In this document: positions 1 to 5,235 of the stretch, piece after piece
Numbering within the stretch: position 1 is the stretch's first letter
Layout of the letters: each line of letters starts with the position of its first letter
NCBI GenBank assembly: GCA_030430975.1
Contig: JAUIKB010000486.1
Coordinates: 1 to 5,235, forward strand
Direction of reading: 5' to 3'
DNA: 5,235 nucleotides
DNA from: Polyangia bacterium
GTDB lineage: Bacteria; Myxococcota_A; Polyangia; Polyangiales; Polyangiaceae
Notes under the pieces: generated by a model
What the model was told of the DNA's origin: nothing
Databases searched by the model: none
Seen by the model: the letters and a program-made list of their open reading frames with translations, nothing else
Made by a program: the position numbers and the translations under genes

Positions 1-169
1 CCCGGCCGTGAACTCGGGGACAATTGAATGTTCACAGCGCGTCGGTCCTGTGGGCGTCTGCGATACGACCATCTGGTCCAGGTATCTCGCTACAGCACGC
101 GTTCGACCCAGATGCCCGGCGGGTTGGTAGGCCTACCGAGCAGTTCGGCGTTAGCATTCGTGGGACTTC
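1..169. other. Upstream stretch with no firm gene
   Basis: I find no supportable gene here. In frame 1 the first eight codons are open and end in TGA at 25-27, and in frame 2 the sequence is open from base 2 to a TAG at 128-130. Either could be the last codons of a gene to the left, but neither tail is recognisable. Open frames on the minus strand are about 40 codons or less and look random. The only structured element is a 12-bp perfect palindrome at 126-137. A TAGCAT hexamer at 152-157 could be a -10 for the next gene, but no -35 pairs with it. Confidence 0.5.
126..137. repeat. 12-bp perfect palindrome upstream of the transglycosylase gene
   Basis: GGTAGGCCTACC equals its own reverse complement and ends 32 bp before the ATG at 170. 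Its position would suit an operator for the transglycosylase gene. However, a six-pair palindrome is expected about once by chance in a window of this size, so function is only a possibility. Confidence 0.25.
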
Positions 170-2605
170 ATGAAGCGGTCGGTAAAGGCAGCGATTGCCG
201 GCGGAGTGTTGTTCGTCTTGGTGACGGTCAGCGCGCTGGTCGGATTTCCCGCGCTAGTTCGTGGAGAGGTGTCCGAGCGTGCTGAACGACGTGGCATTCA
301 GGCCTCGGTGGGGAGCGTTCGCGCGTCGTGGAAGCGGGTGTGGCTGCGCGACGTGAAACTGCGGGTTGCCGACGTGCCAGCGGTGACTGTGGTGCTCACG
401 GACGTGGAAGTGCCGATCTCCGCGGAATTGAAGCCGGCGGCGATCTCCGTACATGGTGCCAAAATCGTCGTTTCGGGAACGCTCGATGATGTCCGAAAGC
501 AGGTCGAGAAGTGGCGATCCCGCCGTTTAGCTGCGGCCTCAGGGTCGCGAACGCCGATTCGCGTGCGCGGGGCGGATCTCGTCTGGCGGGGCGCCGCCCC
601 CGATGCGCTGCCGCAGTACGCCTGGGGCTTGAGCTACGAGCGCGATGAGCAGGTCGAGCGCATCGGCGCGGATTTGGTTCGCCTAGTCCACGCCGGCTTG
701 GCGGTCGAGTCGGGCGGCTTGCGGCTCGAGATCGCCCGCGTCGACGGTGAGCGTGCGCTGAAGAGCATAGCGTCCAAGCGACTGGACGCATTTCTCGACC
801 TGAGGTCGAAGGTGCTCACGCGAGCCGTCCGGCGCGCGGGGGGCGCTCGGGCCACGCCCTCGCTCGCGCCATCGGCGTCCGCGACGCCTGCTCCGGCGAC
901 AGTCCGCCCGGCTGCCGACAAGAAGCGCTCCGAGTCGGAGGTTCCTCCGTTCAAGCGGCCGCTGCTTTCGCTCGATTCACACCGTGGCGAACGCTGGCGC
1001 AGCGCGTTTCGGCGACTGACCGATGTTGCACGACTGGCGTTGCCGGAAGCGGCCGTGGTCGATCTCGGCGGCCTGACGGCCAGGGTGACGGACGGCGCGA
1101 AGCGTCTCAACATCGGTCCGGGCCGGCTGAAGGTGTCTCGCAACGCCAAGCGTCTGAGCGTGGAGCTGATGCCGGGCAATGCAGACCAAGCCTCTCCGCT
1201 GTCGCTCTCCATGAACGTACCGATGGGAGCAGGTGACGTGGAGGTGGCCGTCAAAGGGGGCCCGGTTAGCGTCGCGTGGCTCGGTCTCAAAGAAGGGGAC
1301 ATGGGTCTGACGGGGCTCGCTGGCGCAACGGTGCGAGCCAACGCCAAGTTCTTGCTGACCCATCAGGGCGCGTTGCTGCGTTTCGACGGCGACGCGAGCG
1401 TAAAGGGTATCGGTCTGCAGCACCGCTGGCTCGCGCCCCAGCCGCTCACAGGCATCAAGCTCGGGGTGAAGGGAAAAGGTCAACTCTCCGTCGATGGGTC
1501 GAACGTGCAGGTGCACACTGGACAGCTCTCGGTCGGCGAGCTCACCGTGGAAGGCAAGGCGGAGTTGTGGAGCACTCGAGACGGCAATCACTTCAAGGCG
1601 AAAGCCGCAGTTCCGCTGGCCGCGTGTGACGGCATGCTCAAGTCTTCGCCCAAGGGCCTGCTGCCGCTCTTAGAGGGCTTGCAAATGAACGGGACGTTCG
1701 CGTTCAAGGGCGAGATCGACTTTGACACGCAGAAACCGAAGGCACTCTTGGTGGATTGGACCGTGGCCAACGAGTGCAAGATAACCGGCACGCCGGCCGA
1801 CATCGCACCGCGCAAATTCTCGCAGACCTGGTCGCGCCAGGTAGTAGGCGCCAACGGCGAGATGGTGTCCATCTTCAGCGGTCCAGGGGCTCCCGGGTGG
1901 GTGCCGCGGACGGCGATATCCCGCCACATGGAGACCGCCGTGCTGATCTGCGAGGACGGAGCGTTCTTTCGCCATAACGGGTTCGATAACGGTGCGATTC
2001 GCAACTCGATCAAGATGAATGTCGAGGCGGGCCGTTTCATTCGCGGCGCGAGCACGATCTCCATGCAGCTCGCAAAGAACCTGTATCTTACGCGCGAGAA
2101 GACGATCAGTCGCAAACTGCAAGAGGCGATCCTCACGATGCTGCTGGAGCAGGAGCTGACCAAGGATCAGATGATGGGCCTGTACCTGAACGTGATCGAG
2201 TTCGGTCCGGGCATCTACGGCATCGGACCGGCCGCGGCCCACTACTTCAACACCAACGCAGGCAGTCTGTCTCTTGGGCAGGCCCTCTACCTCGCATCGA
2301 TTCTCCCCAACCCCAAACGTCAGCATTTCGGCGCTGACGGTAAGGTAACGCCCGGTTGGTCCAACTACTTGCGGCGTCTCATGCGCATCGCGCTCAAGAT
2401 GCATCGGATTACCGAAGAGGAATACGAAGACTTCCAACGGGAACAGGTCACCTTCAAGGTACCGTATTCACCGCGCCTACCCGCCGAGGACGAGGAGCTG
2501 CCTGACGGAAGTGGCCCGGCCGGGGACGACGCTGTGGACACCGCCGTCGACGCGGCGCAAAAGGCCGCGCCGTGGGATCCGACGGCTTCCGATGACGGCG
2601 GTTGA
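170..2605 (+). CDS. Membrane-anchored AsmA-like / GT51 peptidoglycan transglycosylase fusion protein
   Basis: GT51 enzymes polymerise lipid II into glycan strands at the outer face of the inner membrane. The N-terminus has a basic start (MKRSVK) and one hydrophobic segment at about residues 7-30, so the rest should be periplasmic. Residues about 45-200 and 265-540 are rich in alternating hydrophobic strands and resemble AsmA-type proteins; an Ala/Pro/Ser-rich linker at about 222-260 separates them. The GT51 domain spans about 575-720. Motif 1 is ED-x2-F-x-R-H-x-G with Glu595, motif 2 is GASTISMQLAKN (626-637), and motif 3 is RKLQEA with Glu652. These are followed by YLNVIEFGPGIYGIGPAA (672-689) and LASILPNPKR (708-717). 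The two glutamates are 57 residues apart, as in E. coli PBP1b (Glu233/Glu290), so the active site looks intact. No transpeptidase SxxK or KTG motifs follow, only an acidic tail (771-811). The start is the ATG before the membrane segment; a weak GGGA lies 4 nt upstream. The GT51 call is firm; the AsmA-like call is from general character only. Confidence 0.93.
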   Translation: MKRSVKAAIAGGVLFVLVTVSALVGFPALVRGEVSERAERRGIQASVGSVRASWKRVWLRDVKLRVADVPAVTVVLTDVEVPISAELKPAAISVHGAKIVVSGTLDDVRKQVEKWRSRRLAAASGSRTPIRVRGADLVWRGAAPDALPQYAWGLSYERDEQVERIGADLVRLVHAGLAVESGGLRLEIARVDGERALKSIASKRLDAFLDLRSKVLTRAVRRAGGARATPSLAPSASATPAPATVRPAADKKRSESEVPPFKRPLLSLDSHRGERWRSAFRRLTDVARLALPEAAVVDLGGLTARVTDGAKRLNIGPGRLKVSRNAKRLSVELMPGNADQASPLSLSMNVPMGAGDVEVAVKGGPVSVAWLGLKEGDMGLTGLAGATVRANAKFLLTHQGALLRFDGDASVKGIGLQHRWLAPQPLTGIKLGVKGKGQLSVDGSNVQVHTGQLSVGELTVEGKAELWSTRDGNHFKAKAAVPLAACDGMLKSSPKGLLPLLEGLQMNGTFAFKGEIDFDTQKPKALLVDWTVANECKITGTPADIAPRKFSQTWSRQVVGANGEMVSIFSGPGAPGWVPRTAISRHMETAVLICEDGAFFRHNGFDNGAIRNSIKMNVEAGRFIRGASTISMQLAKNLYLTREKTISRKLQEAILTMLLEQELTKDQMMGLYLNVIEFGPGIYGIGPAAAHYFNTNAGSLSLGQALYLASILPNPKRQHFGADGKVTPGWSNYLRRLMRIALKMHRITEEEYEDFQREQVTFKVPYSPRLPAEDEELPDGSGPAGDDAVDTAVDAAQKAAPWDPTASDDGG

Positions 2606-2617
2606 CTCGCGTCGCGC

Positions 2618-3082
2618 CTATTTCTGACCGTCTGCGCGCAATGCTTGAAAGAACGACCGGAGGCGCTCGGCGCACGCCTCTGCTTGAATGCCTCCGCGCG
2701 CCTGGAAGCGATGGTTGAGCCGCTCGTCATCACCGAGTCGGAATAACGTGTCGACGGCGCCTGCCTTGGGGTCCGACGCCCCGTACACCACGGTGGGCAC
2801 GCGCGCGTTGACAAGCGCGCCGGCGCACATGGCGCACGGTTCCAACGTTACGTAGAGCGTGGTGCGATCCAAGCGCCAGTGGCCGCGGACGACGGCCGCG
2901 GCGCGCATCGCGACCAGCTCCGCGTGGGCCGTCGGATCCTGGTCGACCTCGCGACGGTTATGTCCCCGCGCAAGCTCAGTACCGTTTTCGTCGACGATGA
3001 CGCAGCCGACCGGGACGTCCGCGTGCCGCGCCGCCGCGTCGGCTTCGGCGATCGCGATCGCCATCCACTCATCGTCCGTCAT
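2618..3082 (-). CDS. tadA: tRNA-specific adenosine deaminase TadA
   Basis: TadA converts the wobble adenosine-34 of tRNA-Arg(ACG) to inosine in the cytoplasm and is usually essential. The product from the ATG at 3082 is 154 residues, normal for the family. It has the zinc and proton-shuttle motif PTAHAE (zinc His53, catalytic Glu55) and PCAMCAGAL, whose Cys83 and Cys86 complete the zinc site. Typical TadA surroundings are present: VPVGCVIV, GHNRR before the HAE motif, and YGASDPKAGA after the cysteines, the last matching the E. coli GARDAKTGA stretch. This separates it from cytidine and guanine deaminases. An in-frame ATG at 3100 would add six residues. I prefer 3082 because MTDDEWMAIAIAEA matches the usual TadA N-terminus and a -10-like hexamer sits exactly 6 nt before it. 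Neither start has a clear Shine-Dalgarno sequence. It converges on the transglycosylase gene with 12 bp between stop codons. Confidence 0.95.
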   Translation of the reverse strand: MTDDEWMAIAIAEADAAARHADVPVGCVIVDENGTELARGHNRREVDQDPTAHAELVAMRAAAVVRGHWRLDRTTLYVTLEPCAMCAGALVNARVPTVVYGASDPKAGAVDTLFRLGDDERLNHRFQARGGIQAEACAERLRSFFQALRADGQK

Positions 3083-3088
3083 AGCCGC

Positions 3089-3094
3089 ATCGTA
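3089..3094 (-). promoter_or_regulatory. Possible -10 hexamer of a leaderless tadA transcript
   Basis: On the minus strand TACGAT (pattern TANNNT) is followed by exactly six bases and then the ATG at 3082, placing the expected transcription start on the A of the start codon. No Shine-Dalgarno sequence precedes that ATG, and no good -35 is seen 16-18 bp upstream. If the ATG at 3100 were used, this hexamer would lie inside the gene and the call would fail. Confidence 0.3.
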
Positions 3095-3147
3095 TCGCAT
3101 CAGGCTGACGCTTGACGGCGCGGCAACGGCCCGGCAGCGTCGGAGAC

Positions 3148-3567
3148 ATGAAACGGATGCTCTTAGTCACGACGTGCCTGATGTTGGCTGCCTGCGGGAG
3201 TAGCGACGACGAGGCGGCTGATAACGGCACGGCCCCGAAGATCGCCTCACTTCAGCTCATGCCGACCGAGGCAACTGTTGGCGTCGCCACGCCGTTTACG
3301 GGGACGTTCATGTTTGACGATCCGGACGGTGACGTCGTGGAGTTCGGCGGCCGAGTGACCGTACCGTCCGGTGCTGTCCAGGAGCTGCTTCCGGCGAAAG
3401 TTCCGACTGCCTCTGGAGTCAAGGTTGGCAACGGACAGGTGTCGGTGAGCATCACACCGAATGATGCCGGCACCTTCAAGCTCGAGGTGTGGGCGGTTGA
3501 CGCTAAGAAGAACCAGTCGAACGTATTGAGCAGCACCTTCGAGGGGCTGGAGCCGATGACGAACTGA
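3148..3567 (+). CDS. Small secreted lipoprotein with a probable Ig-like beta-sandwich domain
   Basis: I do not recognise a named family. The 139-residue product starts MKRMLLVTTCLMLAACGSS, a clear lipoprotein signal: basic n-region, short hydrophobic core and the lipobox L-A-A-C, so Cys16 should be lipidated. The residue after it is Gly rather than Asp, so by the classic Lol rule it would be sorted to the outer membrane. A short acidic spacer (SSDDEAADNG) precedes about 115 residues of alternating hydrophobic strands. These contain FDDPDGDVVEFGG and end GTFKLEVWAVDAKKNQSN, a layout typical of PKD/cadherin/Ig-like surface domains. No catalytic motif is visible, so a binding or structural role is inference. 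The ATG at 3148 has GGAG only 2 nt upstream; an ATG at 3157 would have better spacing but lose the basic n-region. An in-frame TTG at 3112 is less likely. It is divergent from tadA. Confidence 0.82.
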   Translation: MKRMLLVTTCLMLAACGSSDDEAADNGTAPKIASLQLMPTEATVGVATPFTGTFMFDDPDGDVVEFGGRVTVPSGAVQELLPAKVPTASGVKVGNGQVSVSITPNDAGTFKLEVWAVDAKKNQSNVLSSTFEGLEPMTN

Positions 3568-3580
3568 TCTCTGCGGCTTC

Positions 3581-4087
3581 CTAGCCCGCGTGCGGGATGC
3601 GGCGTTCGAACCAGGCCACGTCCCAGAGCTTGTCGAACTTGTGTCCCACCTCGGTCAGGCGTCCAACCTGCTTGAAGCCGAGAGCCTCGTGCAGCCGTAC
3701 GGATGCGGCGTTCGGTAGCGAGATAAGCGCGTACGCCCCGTGAGCTTTCGTCGACTCGAGACTGTTCAGTAGATGACCGTACAGCGCTCGGCCGGTGCCG
3801 GTGCGTTGGGCGGTCGGGTCGACGTAGACAGTTGTCTCGACAGAGATGTCGTACGCGCGCTTGGTACGCAGCGGGGAGCTGCACGCGTAGCCGAGCAGCC
3901 GATCGCCATCGCACGCAACATTCAGTTGATGGATTGTGCCGGCGCTAAACTGATCGAACCACGGACGCCGGGTCTCGACTGAGTACGGCTCGATATCGAA
4001 GGTGACGTGCGACGTGGCCACGTAGTGGTTGTAGAGGCGCACGATGGCCTCCTCGTCGGCGGGGACGACGCTTCTGATGGTGGCCAC
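3581..4087 (-). CDS. GNAT-family N-acetyltransferase, phosphinothricin acetyltransferase (PAT/Bar/MddA)-like
   Basis: This cytoplasmic enzyme should transfer an acetyl group from acetyl-CoA to the amine of a small molecule. Relatives act on phosphinothricin, methionine sulfone/sulfoximine or similar amino acids. The 168-residue product opens TIRSVVPADEEAIVRLYNHYV, as in PAT proteins. Next come a VTFDIEPYSVETRRPWF block, GYACSSPLRTKRAYDISVE with the conserved Glu84, and the acetyl-CoA loop Q-R-x-G-x-G-R (94-100) after VYVDPTA. NAASVRLHEALGF (126-138) and the PAT-type ending EVGHKFDKLWDVAW (147-160) follow. Length and motif order match the family with no gaps. The GTG at 4087 is chosen because the N-terminus then fits the family and a TATACT box sits 6 nt upstream. 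An in-frame GTG at 4117 would add 10 residues. The true substrate is unknown; a housekeeping or detoxifying role is as likely as herbicide resistance. Confidence 0.92.
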   Translation of the reverse strand: MATIRSVVPADEEAIVRLYNHYVATSHVTFDIEPYSVETRRPWFDQFSAGTIHQLNVACDGDRLLGYACSSPLRTKRAYDISVETTVYVDPTAQRTGTGRALYGHLLNSLESTKAHGAYALISLPNAASVRLHEALGFKQVGRLTEVGHKFDKLWDVAWFERRIPHAG

Positions 4088-4093
4088 AGTGCG

Positions 4094-4099
4094 AGTATA
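4094..4099 (-). promoter_or_regulatory. -10 box of a probable leaderless promoter for the GNAT gene
   Basis: Minus-strand TATACT differs from the TATAAT consensus at one position. It lies in the gap between the stop of the AgmX-type gene (4121) and the preferred GTG start (4087). Exactly six bases separate it from that GTG, so transcription would begin on the G of the start codon. There is no Shine-Dalgarno sequence, which fits a leaderless message. I see no convincing -35 at 16-18 bp. Confidence 0.45.
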
Positions 4100-4120
4100 G
4101 CGATTCGGGGTCGTCACCGG

Positions 4121-4756
4121 CTACGATGACGTCTTGAACCGCATCGGATACGCGACCGTGAACGGCTGGGACGCCGCCGCGCGCCCCGGAATAGCACCGC
4201 TGAGCTGTACTCCCTGCAGTTCGATTGCCAGACAGTCGAGCAGAGGCTCGGGCAAATCGTCCGACGCCGCCGTTGCGTTTCGGACGACGCCGTCGACGTC
4301 GTATCGCAGTTCGAGGCGCACCCGCCCCGAAGCGTCCGGTTGAACTCTCAGCATATCCTCGTAGCATTGACGCAAGCATTGGCGCTTGCTCGCAATGCTG
4401 CGGATGATCAACGAGCTGGGCACGTATCTGCAGGTGATACTGCTGTTCGATTCCAAGGGCGGAGGCGCTGGCGGAATCGATGGTGCCGCAACGTTCCTGT
4501 AGCGGCACTCTGACCGCGATGCGTGATTGGAAGCGCGAGCGTCCGGTTCATGCGACGTCGTGGATCGTAAAGCGTCGGGCGCAGCGCTGAGTTGAATGCT
4601 GGCCCGGGTCACCGGCGACGTGGCGGAGCGGTTCGCGTGCCCGCAGCCGCTTGCCGTGCAAGCGAGCAGTGCCGAGCTTAGAAGCGTTGTGCGCGCGGCG
4701 GTGAGCTGCGTCAGTGCATAGGTAGTGGTGGGGAACACAGCCGAACGAAGCCGCAT
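4121..4756 (-). CDS. Putative lipoprotein with AgmX/PglI-type (TonB-like) C-terminal domain
   Basis: The last 90 or so residues carry the pattern of the AgmX/PglI C-terminal domain, a TonB-like fold common in myxobacterial envelope proteins and named after gliding-motility proteins. In the 211-residue product it begins YVPSSLIIRSIA (112-123), then CLRQCYEDML (127-136), GRVRLELRYDVDGVV (144-158), a later conserved-type Cys in LLDCLA (172-177), and ends FTVAYPMRF (199-207). The N-terminus (MRLR, then TTLLSSALLAC) looks like a signal peptide with a lipobox-like site at Cys33; a second option is Ser-Gly-Cys at Cys38. Between lies a low-complexity Ser/Ala/Pro-rich linker with a PPAPPP run. The domain call is good; the start is uncertain. 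In-frame ATGs at 4804 (AGGA 3 nt upstream) and 4867 would give 227 and 248 residues but leave a long non-signal N-terminus. The start at 4867 also overlaps the divergent gene. Function is unknown; envelope attachment is inferred. Confidence 0.75.
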   Translation of the reverse strand: MRLRSAVFPTTTYALTQLTAARTTLLSSALLACTASGCGHANRSATSPVTRASIQLSAAPDALRSTTSHEPDARASNHASRSECRYRNVAAPSIPPAPPPLESNSSITCRYVPSSLIIRSIASKRQCLRQCYEDMLRVQPDASGRVRLELRYDVDGVVRNATAASDDLPEPLLDCLAIELQGVQLSGAIPGRAAASQPFTVAYPMRFKTSS

Positions 4757-4865
4757 GGTTGGCAGACACCGCCCGCGACTCGAAGTTCCGCTGTAAACGA
4801 ACATCGTTCCTGAACCGACAGCCACGAGGTCGGGTAGAATCGGCCGGTGCTTGGAGGGGAGACAC
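4757..4865. promoter_or_regulatory. Divergent intergenic region with GAAC/GTTC half-site cluster
   Basis: This gap separates two head-to-head genes and should hold promoters for both. It contains two overlapping inverted repeats that share a half: GAAC-ATC-GTTC at 4799-4809 and GTTC-CT-GAAC at 4806-4815. Another GTTC is at 4785-4788. Such spacing could be a regulator site, but no known operator matches well. If the AgmX-type gene started at 4804 or 4867, part of this region would be coding. Confidence 0.35.
4835..4861 (+). promoter_or_regulatory. -10 box and strong Shine-Dalgarno for the membrane protein gene
   Basis: TAGAAT at 4835-4840 is one base from the -10 consensus, and GGAGGGGAG at 4853-4861 is a strong ribosome binding site ending 4 nt before the ATG at 4866. 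The expected start of transcription is near 4847, giving a leader of about 19 nt. No clear -35 is visible, so the promoter is less certain than the ribosome binding site, which supports the gene start well. Confidence 0.6.
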
Positions 4866-5235
4866 ATGGCGGGCGATAGGCTGACGCGAGAGAACGTTGG
4901 TCGTGCCCTCGACGTCGCGGGCCAAGCAGGGCTGCCGCTCGGGATGGGCGCTCTTGGCGGTTATTATGCGTCGGATCGCGGTGTGTTGTTTCTGCCGACG
5001 TTCCTCAGCGTTGTCACCCTGGGCTGTCTGCTTTCGCTCATCGCGATTTGGGTCGGCCGCGACCTGATGGGTAAGGCAAAGGTAGTCGAGTATCAGGGCC
5101 GTACCAAGCTGCGAAAGCGTGTGATGGGGCTTCTAGCTCTTGCGGGATTCGCGGCGGTCGTTCAGCTCGGGATCTTTTACACACAGAACCCCAGCCCGTT
5201 GACGAGGATGCCGGCTGAGGACTTCGATGTGGCGT
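4866..5235 (+). CDS. Multi-pass inner-membrane protein of unknown function (3' end cut by window)
   Basis: I do not recognise this protein. The frame is open from the ATG at 4866 to the window edge, giving 123 residues of an incomplete gene. The start is well supported by the GGAGGGGAG ribosome binding site. Two clear membrane segments are at about residues 40-63 (FLPTFLSVVTLGCLLSLIAI) and 86-105 (MGLLALAGFAAVVQLGIFY). A weaker Gly/Leu-rich stretch at about 18-34 may be a further one. The loop between the clear segments is strongly basic (GKAKVVEYQ, then TKLRKR) and so probably cytoplasmic. With three segments, the N-terminus would also be cytoplasmic and the part after residue 106 (QNPSPLTRMPAEDFDVA) would be periplasmic. 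It diverges from the AgmX/PglI-type gene, so the two may share regulation. No enzymatic motif is visible in the available part. Confidence 0.82.
   Translation, partial: MAGDRLTRENVGRALDVAGQAGLPLGMGALGGYYASDRGVLFLPTFLSVVTLGCLLSLIAIWVGRDLMGKAKVVEYQGRTKLRKRVMGLLALAGFAAVVQLGIFYTQNPSPLTRMPAEDFDVA

Noticed and set aside
28..285. 85-codon plus-strand open frame overlapping the start of the transglycosylase gene
   Set aside because: It overlaps a firmly identified gene in another frame, has an Arg/Ser-rich random-looking product and no recognisable domain.
396..1591. Several long minus-strand open frames inside the transglycosylase gene
   Set aside because: Their products are Arg/His/Pro-rich and featureless, as expected for shadows of a high-G+C gene; the plus-strand frame carries the motifs.
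2606..2617. Possible bidirectional terminator between the transglycosylase gene and tadA
   Set aside because: The 12-bp gap and its flanks show no stem followed by a T run.
3112..3117. TTGACG as a -35 for the lipoprotein gene
   Set aside because: No AT-rich -10 follows at 16-18 bp; the spacer and following bases are almost entirely G+C.
3585..3596. CCCGC-GT-GCGGG hairpin near the convergent stops of the lipoprotein and GNAT genes, considered as a terminator
   Set aside because: The stem is only 5 bp with a 2-nt loop, it has no T run, and it lies inside the GNAT coding sequence.
3945..4508. 187-codon minus-strand open frame, considered as evidence of a frameshift in the AgmX-type gene
   Set aside because: The AgmX/PglI domain and its upstream linker read continuously in the other frame, so no frameshift is needed.
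4799..4815. LexA/SOS box
   Set aside because: GAAC-N3-GTTC has the wrong spacing for the GAAC-N4-GTTC Gram-positive box, the two GAAC copies are N9 rather than N7 apart, and the left half of the myxobacterial-type box ending in GTTCAG is not present.
4548..4925. 125-codon minus-strand open frame across the divergent region
   Set aside because: The His/Arg-rich product looks non-biological and overlaps both the AgmX-type gene and the well-supported membrane protein start.
1..5235. Mobile elements, CRISPR arrays, tRNA or rRNA genes
   Set aside because: No transposase, integrase, terminal repeats, spaced direct repeats or RNA gene signatures are visible on either strand.

Overview
This is a high-G+C bacterial window of short, tightly packed genes on both strands. 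The best taxonomic clue is the minus-strand gene at 4121-4756. Its C-terminus matches the TonB-like 'AgmX/PglI C-terminal domain' that is abundant in myxobacteria and relatives. Together with lipoproteins and a membrane-anchored AsmA-like/transglycosylase fusion, this suggests a Gram-negative organism of the Myxococcota. That assignment is inference from protein families, since no rRNA or other phylogenetic marker is present.

Layout: 1-169 holds no firm gene. 170-2605 (+) encodes an 811-residue inner-membrane-anchored protein with a long AsmA-like periplasmic region and a C-terminal family GT51 peptidoglycan glycosyltransferase domain, with no transpeptidase domain. It converges, 12 bp apart, on tadA (2618-3082, -), the tRNA adenosine deaminase. 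A small lipoprotein gene (3148-3567, +) diverges from tadA and converges, 13 bp apart, on a phosphinothricin-acetyltransferase-like GNAT gene (3581-4087, -). Upstream of that gene and on the same strand is the AgmX/PglI-domain lipoprotein candidate (4121-4756, -). Diverging from it is a multi-pass membrane protein gene (4866 to the window edge, +) with a good Shine-Dalgarno sequence.

The genes do not form an obvious pathway. Four of the six products are predicted to be envelope proteins, while TadA and the GNAT enzyme are cytoplasmic. Only the AgmX-type gene and the GNAT gene are co-directional, and a good -10 hexamer between them suggests the GNAT gene has its own promoter. I see no mobile element, CRISPR array, RNA gene or defence-type cassette. 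The most notable points are the AsmA-like/GT51 fusion and two apparently leaderless starts with the same -10-to-start-codon geometry. I did not find a convincing new multi-gene system here.
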